Assembly (NCBI GenBank): GCA_014649555.1
Contig: BMTG01000008.1
Coordinates: 62,001 to 126,000, forward strand
Direction: 5' to 3'
DNA length: 64,000 nt
From: Streptomyces globisporus
GTDB lineage: Bacteria; Actinomycetota; Actinomycetes; Streptomycetales; Streptomycetaceae
Each line of letters opens with the position of its first letter. Position 1 is the first letter of the stretch. The translations under genes were made by a program, and so were the position numbers. Below are positions 27,424-36,052 of this stretch, in pieces. The notes under the pieces were generated by a model that saw only the letters and a program-made list of their open reading frames with translations, made no database searches and was not told the DNA's origin.

Positions 27424-27526
27424 GACCCCGTGCATACCCGCTGACCGGCGATTTCGCCAGCCTCCGCCGCCCGGGTCGCCGCTCGTAGCCGTGCGAACCG
27501 CCTCTCTCCGGCTGCCGCTCACGACG

Positions 27527-27580
27527 GCGCGTACCGCCCTCCGGCCGCCGCCCAGGACAGCGCGTACCGCCCTCCGGCCG
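27527..27580. repeat. Intergenic 33-base tandem repeat
   Basis: The 21-mer beginning GCGCGTACCGCCCTCC occurs exactly at 27527-27547 and 27560-27580 (33-base period); a weaker third copy lies around 27491-27515. Situated between the specificity-domain gene's stop and the CoA-transferase start. Confidence 0.7.
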
Positions 27581-27583
27581 TCG

Positions 27584-28882
27584 CTACAGCAGGGTGAACT
27601 GCCCCTCCGGGCCCTCCTCCTGGTGTCCCAGCACCGATGCGGGGCGCCGTGCCGAGGCCGGGACGGGCAGCACGCCCGCCGTCCGCAGCTCGGCGGGACC
27701 GATCAGCGGACCCGCCCCCAGCGCGGCCCGCAACTCCTTCCGGGGGCCCGCCGTGCCGTCCAGCAGAGCGAGTACGGTGATGAGTTCGAGCAGCTCCGAG
27801 GTCCACTCCCGGGGCCAGCCGCGCGCCCCGACCGCGTCGAGGCCGTCCCCAGCCGCGCCGTCCGGCCCCCGGCCCGCCGCTGCCGCCGCCCGGCGGCCGA
27901 ACCAGAGCTCCAACACCCGCACCCCGCCCACCGTGAACTCCCAGGCCTCCGGTGGCACCGGCGAGATCCGGCCGTCGCCGACCATCAGGGTCTCCTCGTC
28001 GGCGTCGTAGGACAGCTCCGTGGGGCGTGCGGGGAGCGCCGCCCGCACATAGGGCCTGCGCCCGCCCGGCAGCCGGGGCCGCTCCCCGCCCCGGGCCCCG
28101 CGCGACTGGAGCCGCAGCAGTTCCCGGCCGAGCGCCACCCCCTGAGACCACACCGCCCCGTCGGCCGGCAGCGGGACCAGGACACCGGTGGCGGAGGGCC
28201 GGGCGGCGGCCAGGACCCAGGCCAGCACCGCTTCCGGGGTGAACGCGTCCGGCTCGGCGCCCCCGCTGCCGCCGAGCCGCCCGCGCAGCAGGTCCAGCAG
28301 CCCCGGCGCGAGGTTGGGCTCCGTGCCCCCGGGCCTGCGGTGGAGCGGCCTGATCCGACCGGGCCGCCCGGCGGGGGAGTGCCCGTCGGGCAGCAGCGCG
28401 GTCACGGACAGGGCGGGCCCGGCGTCCTCGGGGGCGGAGCTGTGTTCGACCGCGAAGAGCTGCTGCCCGTCGGCGACCCGCCACAGCTCCGGACGGGCCG
28501 CGTCGATCAGCCGGTGGTCGGGGAGCAGCCACTGTTCGTCGTAGGGGCCGTGCAGAATCCGTACGGGGTCGGGGCAGGGTCCCGGATCCCGGGCGAAGCG
28601 GGCCGTACCGGTCGACTGGCCGGGCAGAGCCGCGACCGAGGTGTGCGGCGTACGGGAACGGGTGGGCGTGAACAGCCGCTCCTGCTCGGCGGCGTCGGCA
28701 CCGGCCAGCCGCTCCCAGCGGGCCCGGAGCGCCACGGGGTCGGGGCCGCTCACCCAGGCACGACCGGTTCTCAGCGGCCGCACCGACCACGGCATCAGCT
28801 CGTCCAGGGGGACGAACGCGTCGAGCGACGAGGACTCCGTGTCCCCGCCGGATCCGGCCGCCGCCGTCCTGCGCGCTGCCAC
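27584..28882 (-). CDS. Stand-alone type ISP C-terminal specificity-domain protein
   Basis: 432 residues from GTG 28882 (GGGGAGGGA upstream; an earlier start at 28948 is possible). Characteristic segments are PTRSRTPHTSVAALPGQSTG, YDEQWLLPDHRLIDAARPEL, GRIRPLHRRPGGTEPNLAPG, LPGGRRPYVRAALPARP and GDGRISPVPPEAWEFTVGGV. I recognise these as the target-recognition C-terminal part of type ISP (LlaGI-like) restriction-modification enzymes. Streptomyces carry these as single proteins annotated 'type ISP restriction/modification enzyme'. No methyltransferase NPPY-type or helicase motif is present, so it cannot cut or methylate by itself. Its role is unknown. Confidence 0.65.
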   Translation of the reverse strand: MAARRTAAAGSGGDTESSSLDAFVPLDELMPWSVRPLRTGRAWVSGPDPVALRARWERLAGADAAEQERLFTPTRSRTPHTSVAALPGQSTGTARFARDPGPCPDPVRILHGPYDEQWLLPDHRLIDAARPELWRVADGQQLFAVEHSSAPEDAGPALSVTALLPDGHSPAGRPGRIRPLHRRPGGTEPNLAPGLLDLLRGRLGGSGGAEPDAFTPEAVLAWVLAAARPSATGVLVPLPADGAVWSQGVALGRELLRLQSRGARGGERPRLPGGRRPYVRAALPARPTELSYDADEETLMVGDGRISPVPPEAWEFTVGGVRVLELWFGRRAAAAAGRGPDGAAGDGLDAVGARGWPREWTSELLELITVLALLDGTAGPRKELRAALGAGPLIGPAELRTAGVLPVPASARRPASVLGHQEEGPEGQFTLL

Positions 28883-28981
28883 CGAGCCGTCCCTCCCCTG
28901 TCCGCCATGACCTGGCCGCGGTGACCTGTCGGCCGTGGCCCTTCGCATCGTAACGGCGGGCGGTCTCTCCCCGGGGCGGGG

Positions 28982-29791
28982 TCAGTGGGCCTCGACCGTC
29001 ACGGAGAAGGAGAACCGGTCGCCCCGGTAGCGGATCCGGGCCACGTCCACCACGCGCCCCTCCTCGTCGTACGTCACGCCCGTGTAGTGCAGGATCGGGC
29101 TGAGCAGCGGGACCTGGAGCAGCTCGGCGGTGACGGGGTCGGCGAGCCGGGCCTCCACCGTGTCGGTGATCCGGGAGATCCGTACCCCGACGACATCGCG
29201 CAGGACCTTCGTCATCGGCCAGCGTTCGAGGTCGGCCACGTCGATCCGGGCTGCGATGCCGGGGCGCACCGCGTTCTCCGCCCAGTTGGTGGGCTCGTCG
29301 CTCTCGCCGTCGCGGCGCAGCCGCCGGTAGCAGATCACCTCGTCGCAGTCCGGGAAGTACTCCGCGAGGTCGCCGGGGAGCGGGACCGGGCCGTGGCCGA
29401 GCACGGTCGTCGCCTCGCCCGACTGCTGGGCCACGATCGCGTCGACCGAACCCAGCAGCCGGACCGGGGAGACCCGCCGGGCGCGCGGCTCGATGAACGT
29501 GCCGCGCCGCCGGTGCCGGCTGATCAGCCCCTCCGTCTCCAGCTCCTTGAGCGCCTGGCGCATCGTGAGCACGCTGACCCCGTAGTGCGCGGCGAGCTGT
29601 TCCTCGGTGGGCAGCCGGGCGGAGGCGTCCTGCGGGCGGCCCAGTATGGAGGCCCGCAGGGACTGGGAGACCTGGTACCAGAGCGGCAGCTTCCGGTTCA
29701 GCACGAGGGAGTCGGGGGCGAAGGCGGGCGGTTGGCGCGGCTGTTCCGACGTACCGCTGTCCGCCCCGGCCCGCTCATGGCTCTCGGTCAT
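28982..29791 (-). CDS. GntR/HutC-family regulator with UTRA domain
   Basis: 269 residues from ATG 29791. The winged helix (PLWYQVSQSLRASIL, LPTEEQLAAHYGVSVLTMRQ, HRRRGTFIEP) is at ~35-110. The UTRA ligand-binding domain (~120-265) ends LHYTGVTYDEEGRVVDVARI. It is 58 bases downstream of hmgA in the same direction, so it may be co-transcribed and respond to an aromatic catabolite. That link is inference. Confidence 0.9.
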   Translation of the reverse strand: MTESHERAGADSGTSEQPRQPPAFAPDSLVLNRKLPLWYQVSQSLRASILGRPQDASARLPTEEQLAAHYGVSVLTMRQALKELETEGLISRHRRRGTFIEPRARRVSPVRLLGSVDAIVAQQSGEATTVLGHGPVPLPGDLAEYFPDCDEVICYRRLRRDGESDEPTNWAENAVRPGIAARIDVADLERWPMTKVLRDVVGVRISRITDTVEARLADPVTAELLQVPLLSPILHYTGVTYDEEGRVVDVARIRYRGDRFSFSVTVEAH

Positions 29792-29849
29792 GTCGTCCCC
29801 GTCCCCGTCCCGTCCCATTCCGTCCCTCCGGGCCTCCCGCGCCCGTCGG

Positions 29850-31169
29850 CTACGGCCGGAAGTTGCGGCTCAGACCCTGCCACACGTCGTCGTATCCGCG
29901 CTGCAGATGACCGGCGGAGGCCGCCTGCTCCGTCGCCGTGACCGGCCACCGGGTCTCGAACATGAAGGCCAGACCGTCGTCGATCTTCTGCGGCTTCAGC
30001 TCGGCCGCGCTCGCCCGGTCGAAGGTCTCCCGGTCCGGTCCGTGCGCCGACATCATGTTGTGCAGGGAGCCGCCGCCGGGGACGAAGCCGTCGGCCTTCG
30101 CGTCGTACGCCCCGTCGATCAGGCCCATGTACTCGCTCATCACGTTGCGGTGGAAGTACGGCGGGCGGAAGGTGTCCTCGCCGACCAGCCAGCGCGGGGC
30201 GAAGACGACGAAGTCCACCCCGGCCAGCCCTGGGGTGTCGGACGGCGAGGTCAGCACCGTGAAGATCGACGGGTCGGGGTGGTCGTAGCTGATCGTGCCG
30301 ATCACGTTGAACCGGTGCAGGTCGTAGACGTACGGGGTGTGGTTGCCGTGCCAGGCCACCACGTCGAGCGGCGAGTGGTCGTACGTCGCCGACCAGAGGT
30401 TCCCGCAGAACTTGTTGACCACCTCCACCGGGCCCTCGTGGTCCTCGTACGCGGCGACGGGGGCAAGGAAGTCCCGGGCGTTCGCCAGGCCGTTGGCGCC
30501 GATCGGGCCGAGATCGGGCAGCGCGAACGGGCGGCCGTAGTTCTCGCAGACGTAACCGCGCGCGGTCTCCTCCAGCAGCTCCACCCGGAAGCGGACCCCG
30601 CGCGGGATCAGCGCGACGTGGCCCGGTTCGGCGTGCAGCAGGCCCAGCTCGGTGCGCAGGAGCAGCCCGCCGCGCTCGGGGACGATCAGCAGCTCGCCGT
30701 CGGAGTCGCTGAACACCCGGTCGGTCATCGAGGAATTGGCGTGGTACAGGTGGATCGCCATCCCGGCGCGTTGCGTGGCGTCGCCGTTGCCGCCGAGCGT
30801 CCACAGTCCGCTCAGGAAGTCCGTGCCGGGCGCGGGGTCGGGCAGCGGGTTCCAGCGGAGCCGGTTCGGGTCCGGCACGGTCTCGGTGAACGGAGCCGAG
30901 CGCAGGGCGCCGTTGTCGACACGGGTGAACGCCGGGTGGGCGGCCGAGGGCCGGATCCGGTAGAGCCAGGAACGGCGGTTGTCCGCGCGCGGCTCGGTGA
31001 ACGCGGAGCCGCTCAGCTGCTCCGCGTACAGCCCGAGGGGGGCGCGCTGGGGGGAGTTGCGGCCGTGCGGGAGCGCCCCCGGCACCGCCTCCGAGCTGTG
31101 CTCGTTGCCGAAGCCGGAGGAATACGTCAGCCCCTCGGCCGTCTTCCTCGCCTGGTCGATCGCGCTCAT
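29850..31169 (-). CDS. hmgA: Homogentisate 1,2-dioxygenase
   Basis: 439 residues, the family norm. Seen: [16 protein letters not shown] near the N-terminus, and the Fe(II) ligand region [18 protein letters not shown] and [10 protein letters not shown] with His and Glu ligands. It opens the ring of homogentisate to maleylacetoacetate in tyrosine/phenylalanine breakdown. The next pathway enzymes (isomerase, fumarylacetoacetase) are not adjacent. A TetR gene is divergent upstream and a GntR gene downstream, either of which may control it. Confidence 0.96.
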   Translation of the reverse strand: MSAIDQARKTAEGLTYSSGFGNEHSSEAVPGALPHGRNSPQRAPLGLYAEQLSGSAFTEPRADNRRSWLYRIRPSAAHPAFTRVDNGALRSAPFTETVPDPNRLRWNPLPDPAPGTDFLSGLWTLGGNGDATQRAGMAIHLYHANSSMTDRVFSDSDGELLIVPERGGLLLRTELGLLHAEPGHVALIPRGVRFRVELLEETARGYVCENYGRPFALPDLGPIGANGLANARDFLAPVAAYEDHEGPVEVVNKFCGNLWSATYDHSPLDVVAWHGNHTPYVYDLHRFNVIGTISYDHPDPSIFTVLTSPSDTPGLAGVDFVVFAPRWLVGEDTFRPPYFHRNVMSEYMGLIDGAYDAKADGFVPGGGSLHNMMSAHGPDRETFDRASAAELKPQKIDDGLAFMFETRWPVTATEQAASAGHLQRGYDDVWQGLSRNFRP

Positions 31170-31215
31170 CCCGCACTCCCGGTGCCCAAGAAAGCCCTCG
31201 GATCCGCCGGACGAC

Positions 31216-31240
31216 GAATCCTATGCTCCACCGTAGGAAT
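31216..31240. promoter_or_regulatory. Possible operator between hmgA and tetR
   Basis: Imperfect dyad GAATCCTA-N10-TAGGAATAG (31216 onward), 47 bases upstream of the hmgA start in the divergent region. Could be the site of the neighbouring TetR regulator. Confidence 0.35.
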
Positions 31241-31375
31241 AGGAGCGGGGGCGCGTCAACGGCATACATCGCGCCATTCGGTGCGTGTGCCGGTGGAGTC
31301 GGGCCCTTCGCCTCCGGTGTCCGCCCTGCCGCCTCTGGTGTCCGGCCCGAGCGGGGGGCACGGCATCATGGGCCC

Positions 31376-31996
31376 GTGCCTCCTCAGCCCCATGTCAACC
31401 CGAACCTCCGCCGCGCCCCCGTGCAGCAGCGCAGCGCCGACCGGCTGGCCCGGATACTCGACTCCTGCGCCGGGCTCCTCGACGAGACCGGTTACGAGCA
31501 GCTCACCACCCGGGCCGTCGCCGAGCGTGCCGAGGTGCCGATCGGCTCCGTCTACCGGTTCTTCTCCAACAAGCGCGCGCTCGTCGACGCCCTCGCGCTG
31601 CGCAACCTGGACACCTACGCGGACCGCATCGCCGCCCGGCTCACGGACCTGCCCGCCTCCGACTGGCGCGCCGCCATCGACGCGGTGCTCGACGAGTACC
31701 TGGCGATGAAGCGGAGCGTCCCCGGCTTCGCGCTCGTCGACTTCGGGCCGCCGTTCCCCGCCGAGGGCGCGGCGGACGACGCCAACCGGCGGCTGGCCGA
31801 CCGGCTCGCCGTCCTGCTCGCCGGGCACCTCGGCCGCCGGGCCGACGAGGGGCTGTCCCGGGCGATCCTGGTGAGCGTCGAGGCGGCCGACGCGCTGCTG
31901 CAACTCGCCTTCCGCCTGGACCCCTCGGGCGACGCGGCCATCGTCGCCGAGACCCGGACGCTGGTCAGGTCCTACCTCGCGCAGACGCTGGGCTGA
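31376..31996 (+). CDS. TetR-family regulator
   Basis: 206 residues from GTG 31376; upstream ATGs would add a Gly/Pro-rich leader. The HTH reads ILDSCAGLLDETGYEQLTTR, AVAERAEVPIGSVYRFFSNK, with a C-terminal ligand domain. Divergent from hmgA with a 206-base gap holding a dyad (31216-31240). Control of hmgA is plausible, not proven. Confidence 0.88.
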   Translation: MPPQPHVNPNLRRAPVQQRSADRLARILDSCAGLLDETGYEQLTTRAVAERAEVPIGSVYRFFSNKRALVDALALRNLDTYADRIAARLTDLPASDWRAAIDAVLDEYLAMKRSVPGFALVDFGPPFPAEGAADDANRRLADRLAVLLAGHLGRRADEGLSRAILVSVEAADALLQLAFRLDPSGDAAIVAETRTLVRSYLAQTLG

Positions 31997-32032
31997 GCGA
32001 CGGCCCCTGGCCCCAGGGGGTGTCTTGCCGCG

Positions 32033-32083
32033 CCCGCCTCCCTCCGGCGCCGAGCCCTGCCCGCCTCCCTCCGGCGCCGAGCC
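32033..32083. repeat. Two exact 24-base tandem copies
   Basis: A 24-mer beginning CCCGCCTCCCTCCGGCGC is present at 32033-32056 and again at 32060-32083 (27-base period), in the spacer between tetR and the oxidoreductase gene. Confidence 0.8.
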
Positions 32084-32144
32084 AAGCCCGCCCCCCCCTC
32101 GCGAGGCCCGTCCGTCGTCTTCTCCGTGCGACACCTCCCCACCG

Positions 32145-32162
32145 TGCGTACCGGTCGGTATG
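32145..32162. promoter_or_regulatory. TetR-type operator, copy 1 of CATACCGACCGGT
   Basis: Reads CATACCGACCGGTACG on the minus strand, 78 bases before the oxidoreductase ATG. Shares CATACCGACCGGT with 50478-50495 and CATACCGACYGGT with 57693-57711 upstream of two other operons. Confidence 0.6.
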
Positions 32163-32239
32163 CTCACCCGTGCCGGGGCTTCCGTGGGCTCCCGGCTCAT
32201 GTCCGCGTGCCGTCGCCGCAGCCGCCCCGGGGAGGGCCC

Positions 32240-34444
32240 ATGTCCCAAGACACCCGCACCGCACCGCGTATCTGCCCCCTCTGCGAGGCCACCTGCGGTC
32301 TCACCCTCACCATCGAGGGGACGACCGTCACCGGTGCGCGCGGCGATCGCGACGACATCTTCAGCCGGGGCTTCATCTGCCCCAAGGGGGCCTCCTTCGG
32401 AGGGCTCGACGCCGACCCCGACCGGCTGCGCGTCCCCCTTGTGCGCGGCGAGGACGGGGAGCTGCGCGAGACGGCCTGGGGCGAGGCGTTCGACCTGATC
32501 GCCGCGCGGATACCGGACCTGGTGAAAACCCACGGGCCGCAGGCCGTCGGCGTGGTCCTCGGCAACCCCAACGTGCACACGATGGCGGGCGCCCTCTACC
32601 CGCCCCTGCTGCTCGGGGCCCTGCGCACCCGCAACGTGTTCACCGCGAGCACCCTGGACCAGATGCCCAAGCACGTCTCCAGCGGCCTGCTCTTCGGTGA
32701 CGCGCACGCCATCCCCGTACCGGACCTCGACCGCACCGACCACCTCCTCCTGATCGGCGCCAACCCGCTGGAGTCCAACGGCAGCCTCTGCACCGCCCCC
32801 GACTTCCCCGGCCGGCTCAAGGCCCTGCGCCGGCGCGGCGGCACCCTCACCGTCATCGACCCGCGCCGCACCCGCACCGCCCGCCTCGCCGACCGGCACG
32901 TCGCGATCCGGCCCGGCGCGGACGCCCTGCTGCTGGCCGCGCTCGCGCACACCCTCATCGACGAGAAGCTCGCCGACCCCGGGCCGCTCGCCGAGCACTT
33001 GGAGGGCCTCGACGAACTCGCCGCCGCCCTGGCGGACTTCACCCCGGACGCGGTCGCCGCCACCTGTGACGTGGACGCGGACACCATCACCGCCATCGCC
33101 CGCGAACTCGCCGCCGCCCCCACCGCCGCCGTCTACGGGCGCATCGGCAGCTGCACCGTCGAGCACGGCACCCTGGCCAGCTGGCTGGTGGACGTCCTCA
33201 ACATCCTCACCGGCAACCTCGACCGGCCCGGCGGCGCGCTCTTCCCGCTGTCCGCCACCGCCCGCGCACCCCGCGCCGCCGAACCCGGGGCCCGTCACGC
33301 CGCCCCCGGCAAGGGCTTCGCGCTGGGCCGCTGGTCGAGCCGGGTCTCCGGGCACCCCGAGGCCAAGGGCGAACTGCCCATGGCCGCCCTCGCCGAGGAG
33401 ATCGACACCCCGGGCGAGGACCGTATCCGCGCCCTGGTGGTCATCGCGGCCAACCCCGTGCTCTCCGCGCCCGACGGCGACCGGCTCGACGCGGCCCTCG
33501 CCGACGGGCTCGACTTCATGGTCAGCGTCGACCCGTATCTCAACGAGACCTCCCGCCGCGCCGACGTCGTCCTGCCCCCGCCGCCGCCCTCGCAGAGCGC
33601 CCACTTCGACTTCGCGTTCAACGGCTTCGCCGTCCACAACCAGGTCCGCTACACCCGCGCCGCCGTGCCCCTGGAGGGCGGGCGGATGGACGAGAGCGAG
33701 ATCCACGCCCGGCTGATCCTCGCGGTGAGCGGTATGCACGGCGCACCGCCCTCCGCCGTCGACGACCTGGCCGTCGACACCGCCCTCACCCGGGCCGGGG
33801 CCCCGAAGGAGCTGGCCGCCGGGCTCACCGGCGAGAGCGGCCCCGAACGGCGACTGGACCTGATGCTGCGCCTCGGCCCGTACGGGCTGACGCTTCAGCG
33901 GCTCCTGGCCCACCCGCACGGCATCGACCTCGGCCCGCTGAAACCCCGCCTCACGGAGGTCCTGCGCACCCGCTCCGGCCGCATCGAACTGCTCCCGGAC
34001 CCGATCGCCGCCGATCTGCCGCGCCTGCGCCTGGCGCTGGGCGACCGGCCCGCCCCGTTCGTCCTCGTCGGCCGCCGCCATCTGCGCTCCAACAACAGCT
34101 GGATGCACAACGTCGGCTCGCTCACCGGCGGGTCCAACGTCTGCACCCTCCAGATCCACCCCGACGACGCGGCCCGCCTCGGTCTTGCCGACGGGGACAC
34201 CGCCCGTATCGAGTCGTCGGGCGGCGGCATCGAAGCCCCCGCCGAGATCACCGACACCGTGCGCAGCGGGGTGGTGAGCCTCCCGCACGGCTGGGGCCAC
34301 AGCCGCCCCGGCACCCGGATGTCGGTCGCCGCCGCCCATCCCGGGGCGAACGTGAACCAGCTCCTCGACGGCACGCTCCTGGACCCGCTGTCCGGCACGG
34401 CGGTCCTGAACGCCATCCCCGTCTCCGTCACCCCGGCTCACTAG
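32240..34444 (+). CDS. Molybdopterin-dependent oxidoreductase (DMSO-reductase family, Fe-S)
   Basis: 734 residues from ATG 32240 (GGGGAGGG upstream). The N-terminal 4Fe-4S site is Cys12, Cys15, Cys19 and Cys48 (CPLCEATCG, FICPKG). Cofactor-binding regions follow (LLLIGANPLESNGSLCTAPD, TLTVIDPRRTRTARLADRHV, IRALVVIAANPVLSAPDGDR). The C-terminal dinucleotide domain reads RSNNSWMHNV, QIHPDDAARLGL, GWGHSRPGTRM. The donor/acceptor pair is unknown; assimilatory nitrate- or formate-dehydrogenase-like enzymes share the layout. No signal peptide, so cytosolic. It has its own promoter with a TetR-type operator and a terminator after. Confidence 0.87.
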   Translation: MSQDTRTAPRICPLCEATCGLTLTIEGTTVTGARGDRDDIFSRGFICPKGASFGGLDADPDRLRVPLVRGEDGELRETAWGEAFDLIAARIPDLVKTHGPQAVGVVLGNPNVHTMAGALYPPLLLGALRTRNVFTASTLDQMPKHVSSGLLFGDAHAIPVPDLDRTDHLLLIGANPLESNGSLCTAPDFPGRLKALRRRGGTLTVIDPRRTRTARLADRHVAIRPGADALLLAALAHTLIDEKLADPGPLAEHLEGLDELAAALADFTPDAVAATCDVDADTITAIARELAAAPTAAVYGRIGSCTVEHGTLASWLVDVLNILTGNLDRPGGALFPLSATARAPRAAEPGARHAAPGKGFALGRWSSRVSGHPEAKGELPMAALAEEIDTPGEDRIRALVVIAANPVLSAPDGDRLDAALADGLDFMVSVDPYLNETSRRADVVLPPPPPSQSAHFDFAFNGFAVHNQVRYTRAAVPLEGGRMDESEIHARLILAVSGMHGAPPSAVDDLAVDTALTRAGAPKELAAGLTGESGPERRLDLMLRLGPYGLTLQRLLAHPHGIDLGPLKPRLTEVLRTRSGRIELLPDPIAADLPRLRLALGDRPAPFVLVGRRHLRSNNSWMHNVGSLTGGSNVCTLQIHPDDAARLGLADGDTARIESSGGGIEAPAEITDTVRSGVVSLPHGWGHSRPGTRMSVAAAHPGANVNQLLDGTLLDPLSGTAVLNAIPVSVTPAH

Positions 34445-34470
34445 GGCCTTCCGGTAGGGCCAGGCCCTAG
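34441..34470 (+). terminator. Terminator after oxidoreductase
   Basis: Perfect 9-base arms CTAGGGCCT/AGGCCCTAG (34441-34449, 34462-34470), overlapping the stop codon. Confidence 0.7.
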
Positions 34471-34543
34471 CACCACTGCGTTGACCTGGGGTTTTGCTCG
34501 TATTGCTCACGCGTCAACGTCTTGTTAACTCTTCGAGGAGGCC

Positions 34544-34601
34544 CCTAACGTCATCCGGACCGACCGCCGAGACCGGTGGGAGTTCAAGGATGAACGTTAG
34601 G
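34544..34601 (+). promoter_or_regulatory. Leader inverted repeat over the citrate transporter ribosome site
   Basis: CCTAACGTCATCC (34544-34556) is complementary to GGATGAACGTTAGG (34588-34601) with one bulged base. The right arm ends 8 bases before the ATG and contains the only purine-rich sequence there. A folded leader would hide the ribosome site; alternatively it is an operator pair. Confidence 0.5.
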
Positions 34602-34609
34602 TATCCCCC

Positions 34610-36052
34610 ATGCTGACAATCCTCGGCTTCGCCATGATCGCGACCTTCCTGGTCCTGATCATGACGAAGAAGATGTCGCCGATCGCGGCGCTGGTACTGA
34701 TCCCCGCACTCTTCTGTGTCGCCGTCGGGCAGGGCGCCCAACTCGGCGACTACGTGATCGAAGGCGTCGGCAACCTCGCCCCCACCGCCGCCATGCTGAT
34801 GTTCGCCATCGTCTACTTCGGTGTGATGATCGACGTCGGCCTGTTCGACCCGATCGTGCGGGGCATCCTGAAGTTCTGCCAGGCCGACCCGATGCGCATC
34901 GTGGTCGGTACGGCGGTGCTCGCCGCGATCGTCTCGCTGGACGGCGACGGCTCCACCACCTTCATGATCACCGTCTCGGCGATGTATCCCCTCTACAAAC
35001 GCCTGAAAATGAGCCTGGTCGTGATGACCGGCGTCGCGGCCACCGCCAACGGCGTCATGAACACCCTGCCGTGGGGCGGCCCCACCGCCCGCGCCGCCAC
35101 CGCGCTCAAACTGGACGCCTCCGAGATCTTCGTCCCCATGATCCCGGCGCTCGCCATGGGCCTGCTGGCCGTGTTCGTGCTGGCGTACGTGCTCGGCATC
35201 CGGGAGCGCAAGCGCCTCGGCATGCTCACCCTCGACGAGGCGCTCGCCCGGGAGCCGGAGCAGGAGACCGTGTCGGCAGGCACCGGCGGCACCGGCGGCA
35301 AGGACCGCCTCCGCAAGGGCGCCGCAGCCTCCGCCTCCGCAGGCGGTACGGGAACCGGGTCCGGGGCCTCTGCCGGTGGTACGGAGAGCGAGGACGAGGA
35401 CGACGACGCGTTCCAGGGCCTCGACCCGAACCGGCCCACGCTCCGCCCCAAGCTCTACTGGTTCAACGCCGGACTCACCGCCGCCCTGCTGACGGCGATG
35501 ATCACGGAGCTGCTGCCGATCCCGGTGCTCTTCCTGCTCGGCGCCGCCCTCGCGCTCACCGTCAACTTCCCCCACATGCCCGACCAGCGGGCCCGGATCG
35601 CCGCACATGCCGACAACGTGCTCAACGTCTCCGGCATGGTCTTCGCCGCCGCCGTCTTCACCGGGGTCCTCACCGGCACCGGCATGGTCGAGCACATGGC
35701 CGACTGGGTCGTCGGCACGGTCCCCGAGGCGATGGGCCCGCACATGGCCATCGTCACCGGTCTGCTCAGCCTGCCGCTCACCTACTTCATGTCCAACGAC
35801 GGCTTCTACTTCGGCGTCCTGCCCGTCCTCGCCGAGGCGGGCGCGGCCCACGGGGTCTCGCCGGTGGAGATCGCCCGCGCCTCCCTGGCCGGTCAGGCCC
35901 TGCACATGTCCTCGCCCCTCGTGCCCGCCGTGTACGTCCTCGTCGGCATGGCGAAGGTCGAGTTCGGCGACCACACCCGCTTCACCGTCAAGTGGGCGGT
36001 GCTCACCTCGCTGGTGGTGCTCGCGGCGGGCATCCTCTTCGGCATCATGTGA
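34610..36052 (+). CDS. CitMHS-family citrate (metal-citrate) transporter
   Basis: 480 residues with ~11-12 membrane helices. Signatures: MLTILGFAMIATFLVLIMTK start, IVSLDGDGSTTFMITVSAMY, TANGVMNTLPWGGPTARAAT and YFMSNDGFYFGVLPVL, all typical of CitMHS/CitM proton symporters for metal-citrate complexes. A long Gly/Ala/acidic cytoplasmic loop (~220-265) separates the two halves. The upstream hairpin may regulate translation. Stop overlaps the following MFS gene by one base (TGATG), so these are an operon. The metal preference cannot be read. Confidence 0.92.
   Translation: MLTILGFAMIATFLVLIMTKKMSPIAALVLIPALFCVAVGQGAQLGDYVIEGVGNLAPTAAMLMFAIVYFGVMIDVGLFDPIVRGILKFCQADPMRIVVGTAVLAAIVSLDGDGSTTFMITVSAMYPLYKRLKMSLVVMTGVAATANGVMNTLPWGGPTARAATALKLDASEIFVPMIPALAMGLLAVFVLAYVLGIRERKRLGMLTLDEALAREPEQETVSAGTGGTGGKDRLRKGAAASASAGGTGTGSGASAGGTESEDEDDDAFQGLDPNRPTLRPKLYWFNAGLTAALLTAMITELLPIPVLFLLGAALALTVNFPHMPDQRARIAAHADNVLNVSGMVFAAAVFTGVLTGTGMVEHMADWVVGTVPEAMGPHMAIVTGLLSLPLTYFMSNDGFYFGVLPVLAEAGAAHGVSPVEIARASLAGQALHMSSPLVPAVYVLVGMAKVEFGDHTRFTVKWAVLTSLVVLAAGILFGIM

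Noticed and set aside
27491-27580. Short repeats as a CRISPR array
   Set aside because: Two to three copies with 33-base period and only 12 bases between; no spacers of proper length and no cas genes.
31256-34510. Long open reading frame (1,084 codons) on the minus strand opposite the TetR and molybdopterin oxidoreductase genes
   Set aside because: High-GC DNA leaves the antisense frame without stops. Its product is Gly/Val/Asp repeats with no domain, and the plus strand holds clear genes.
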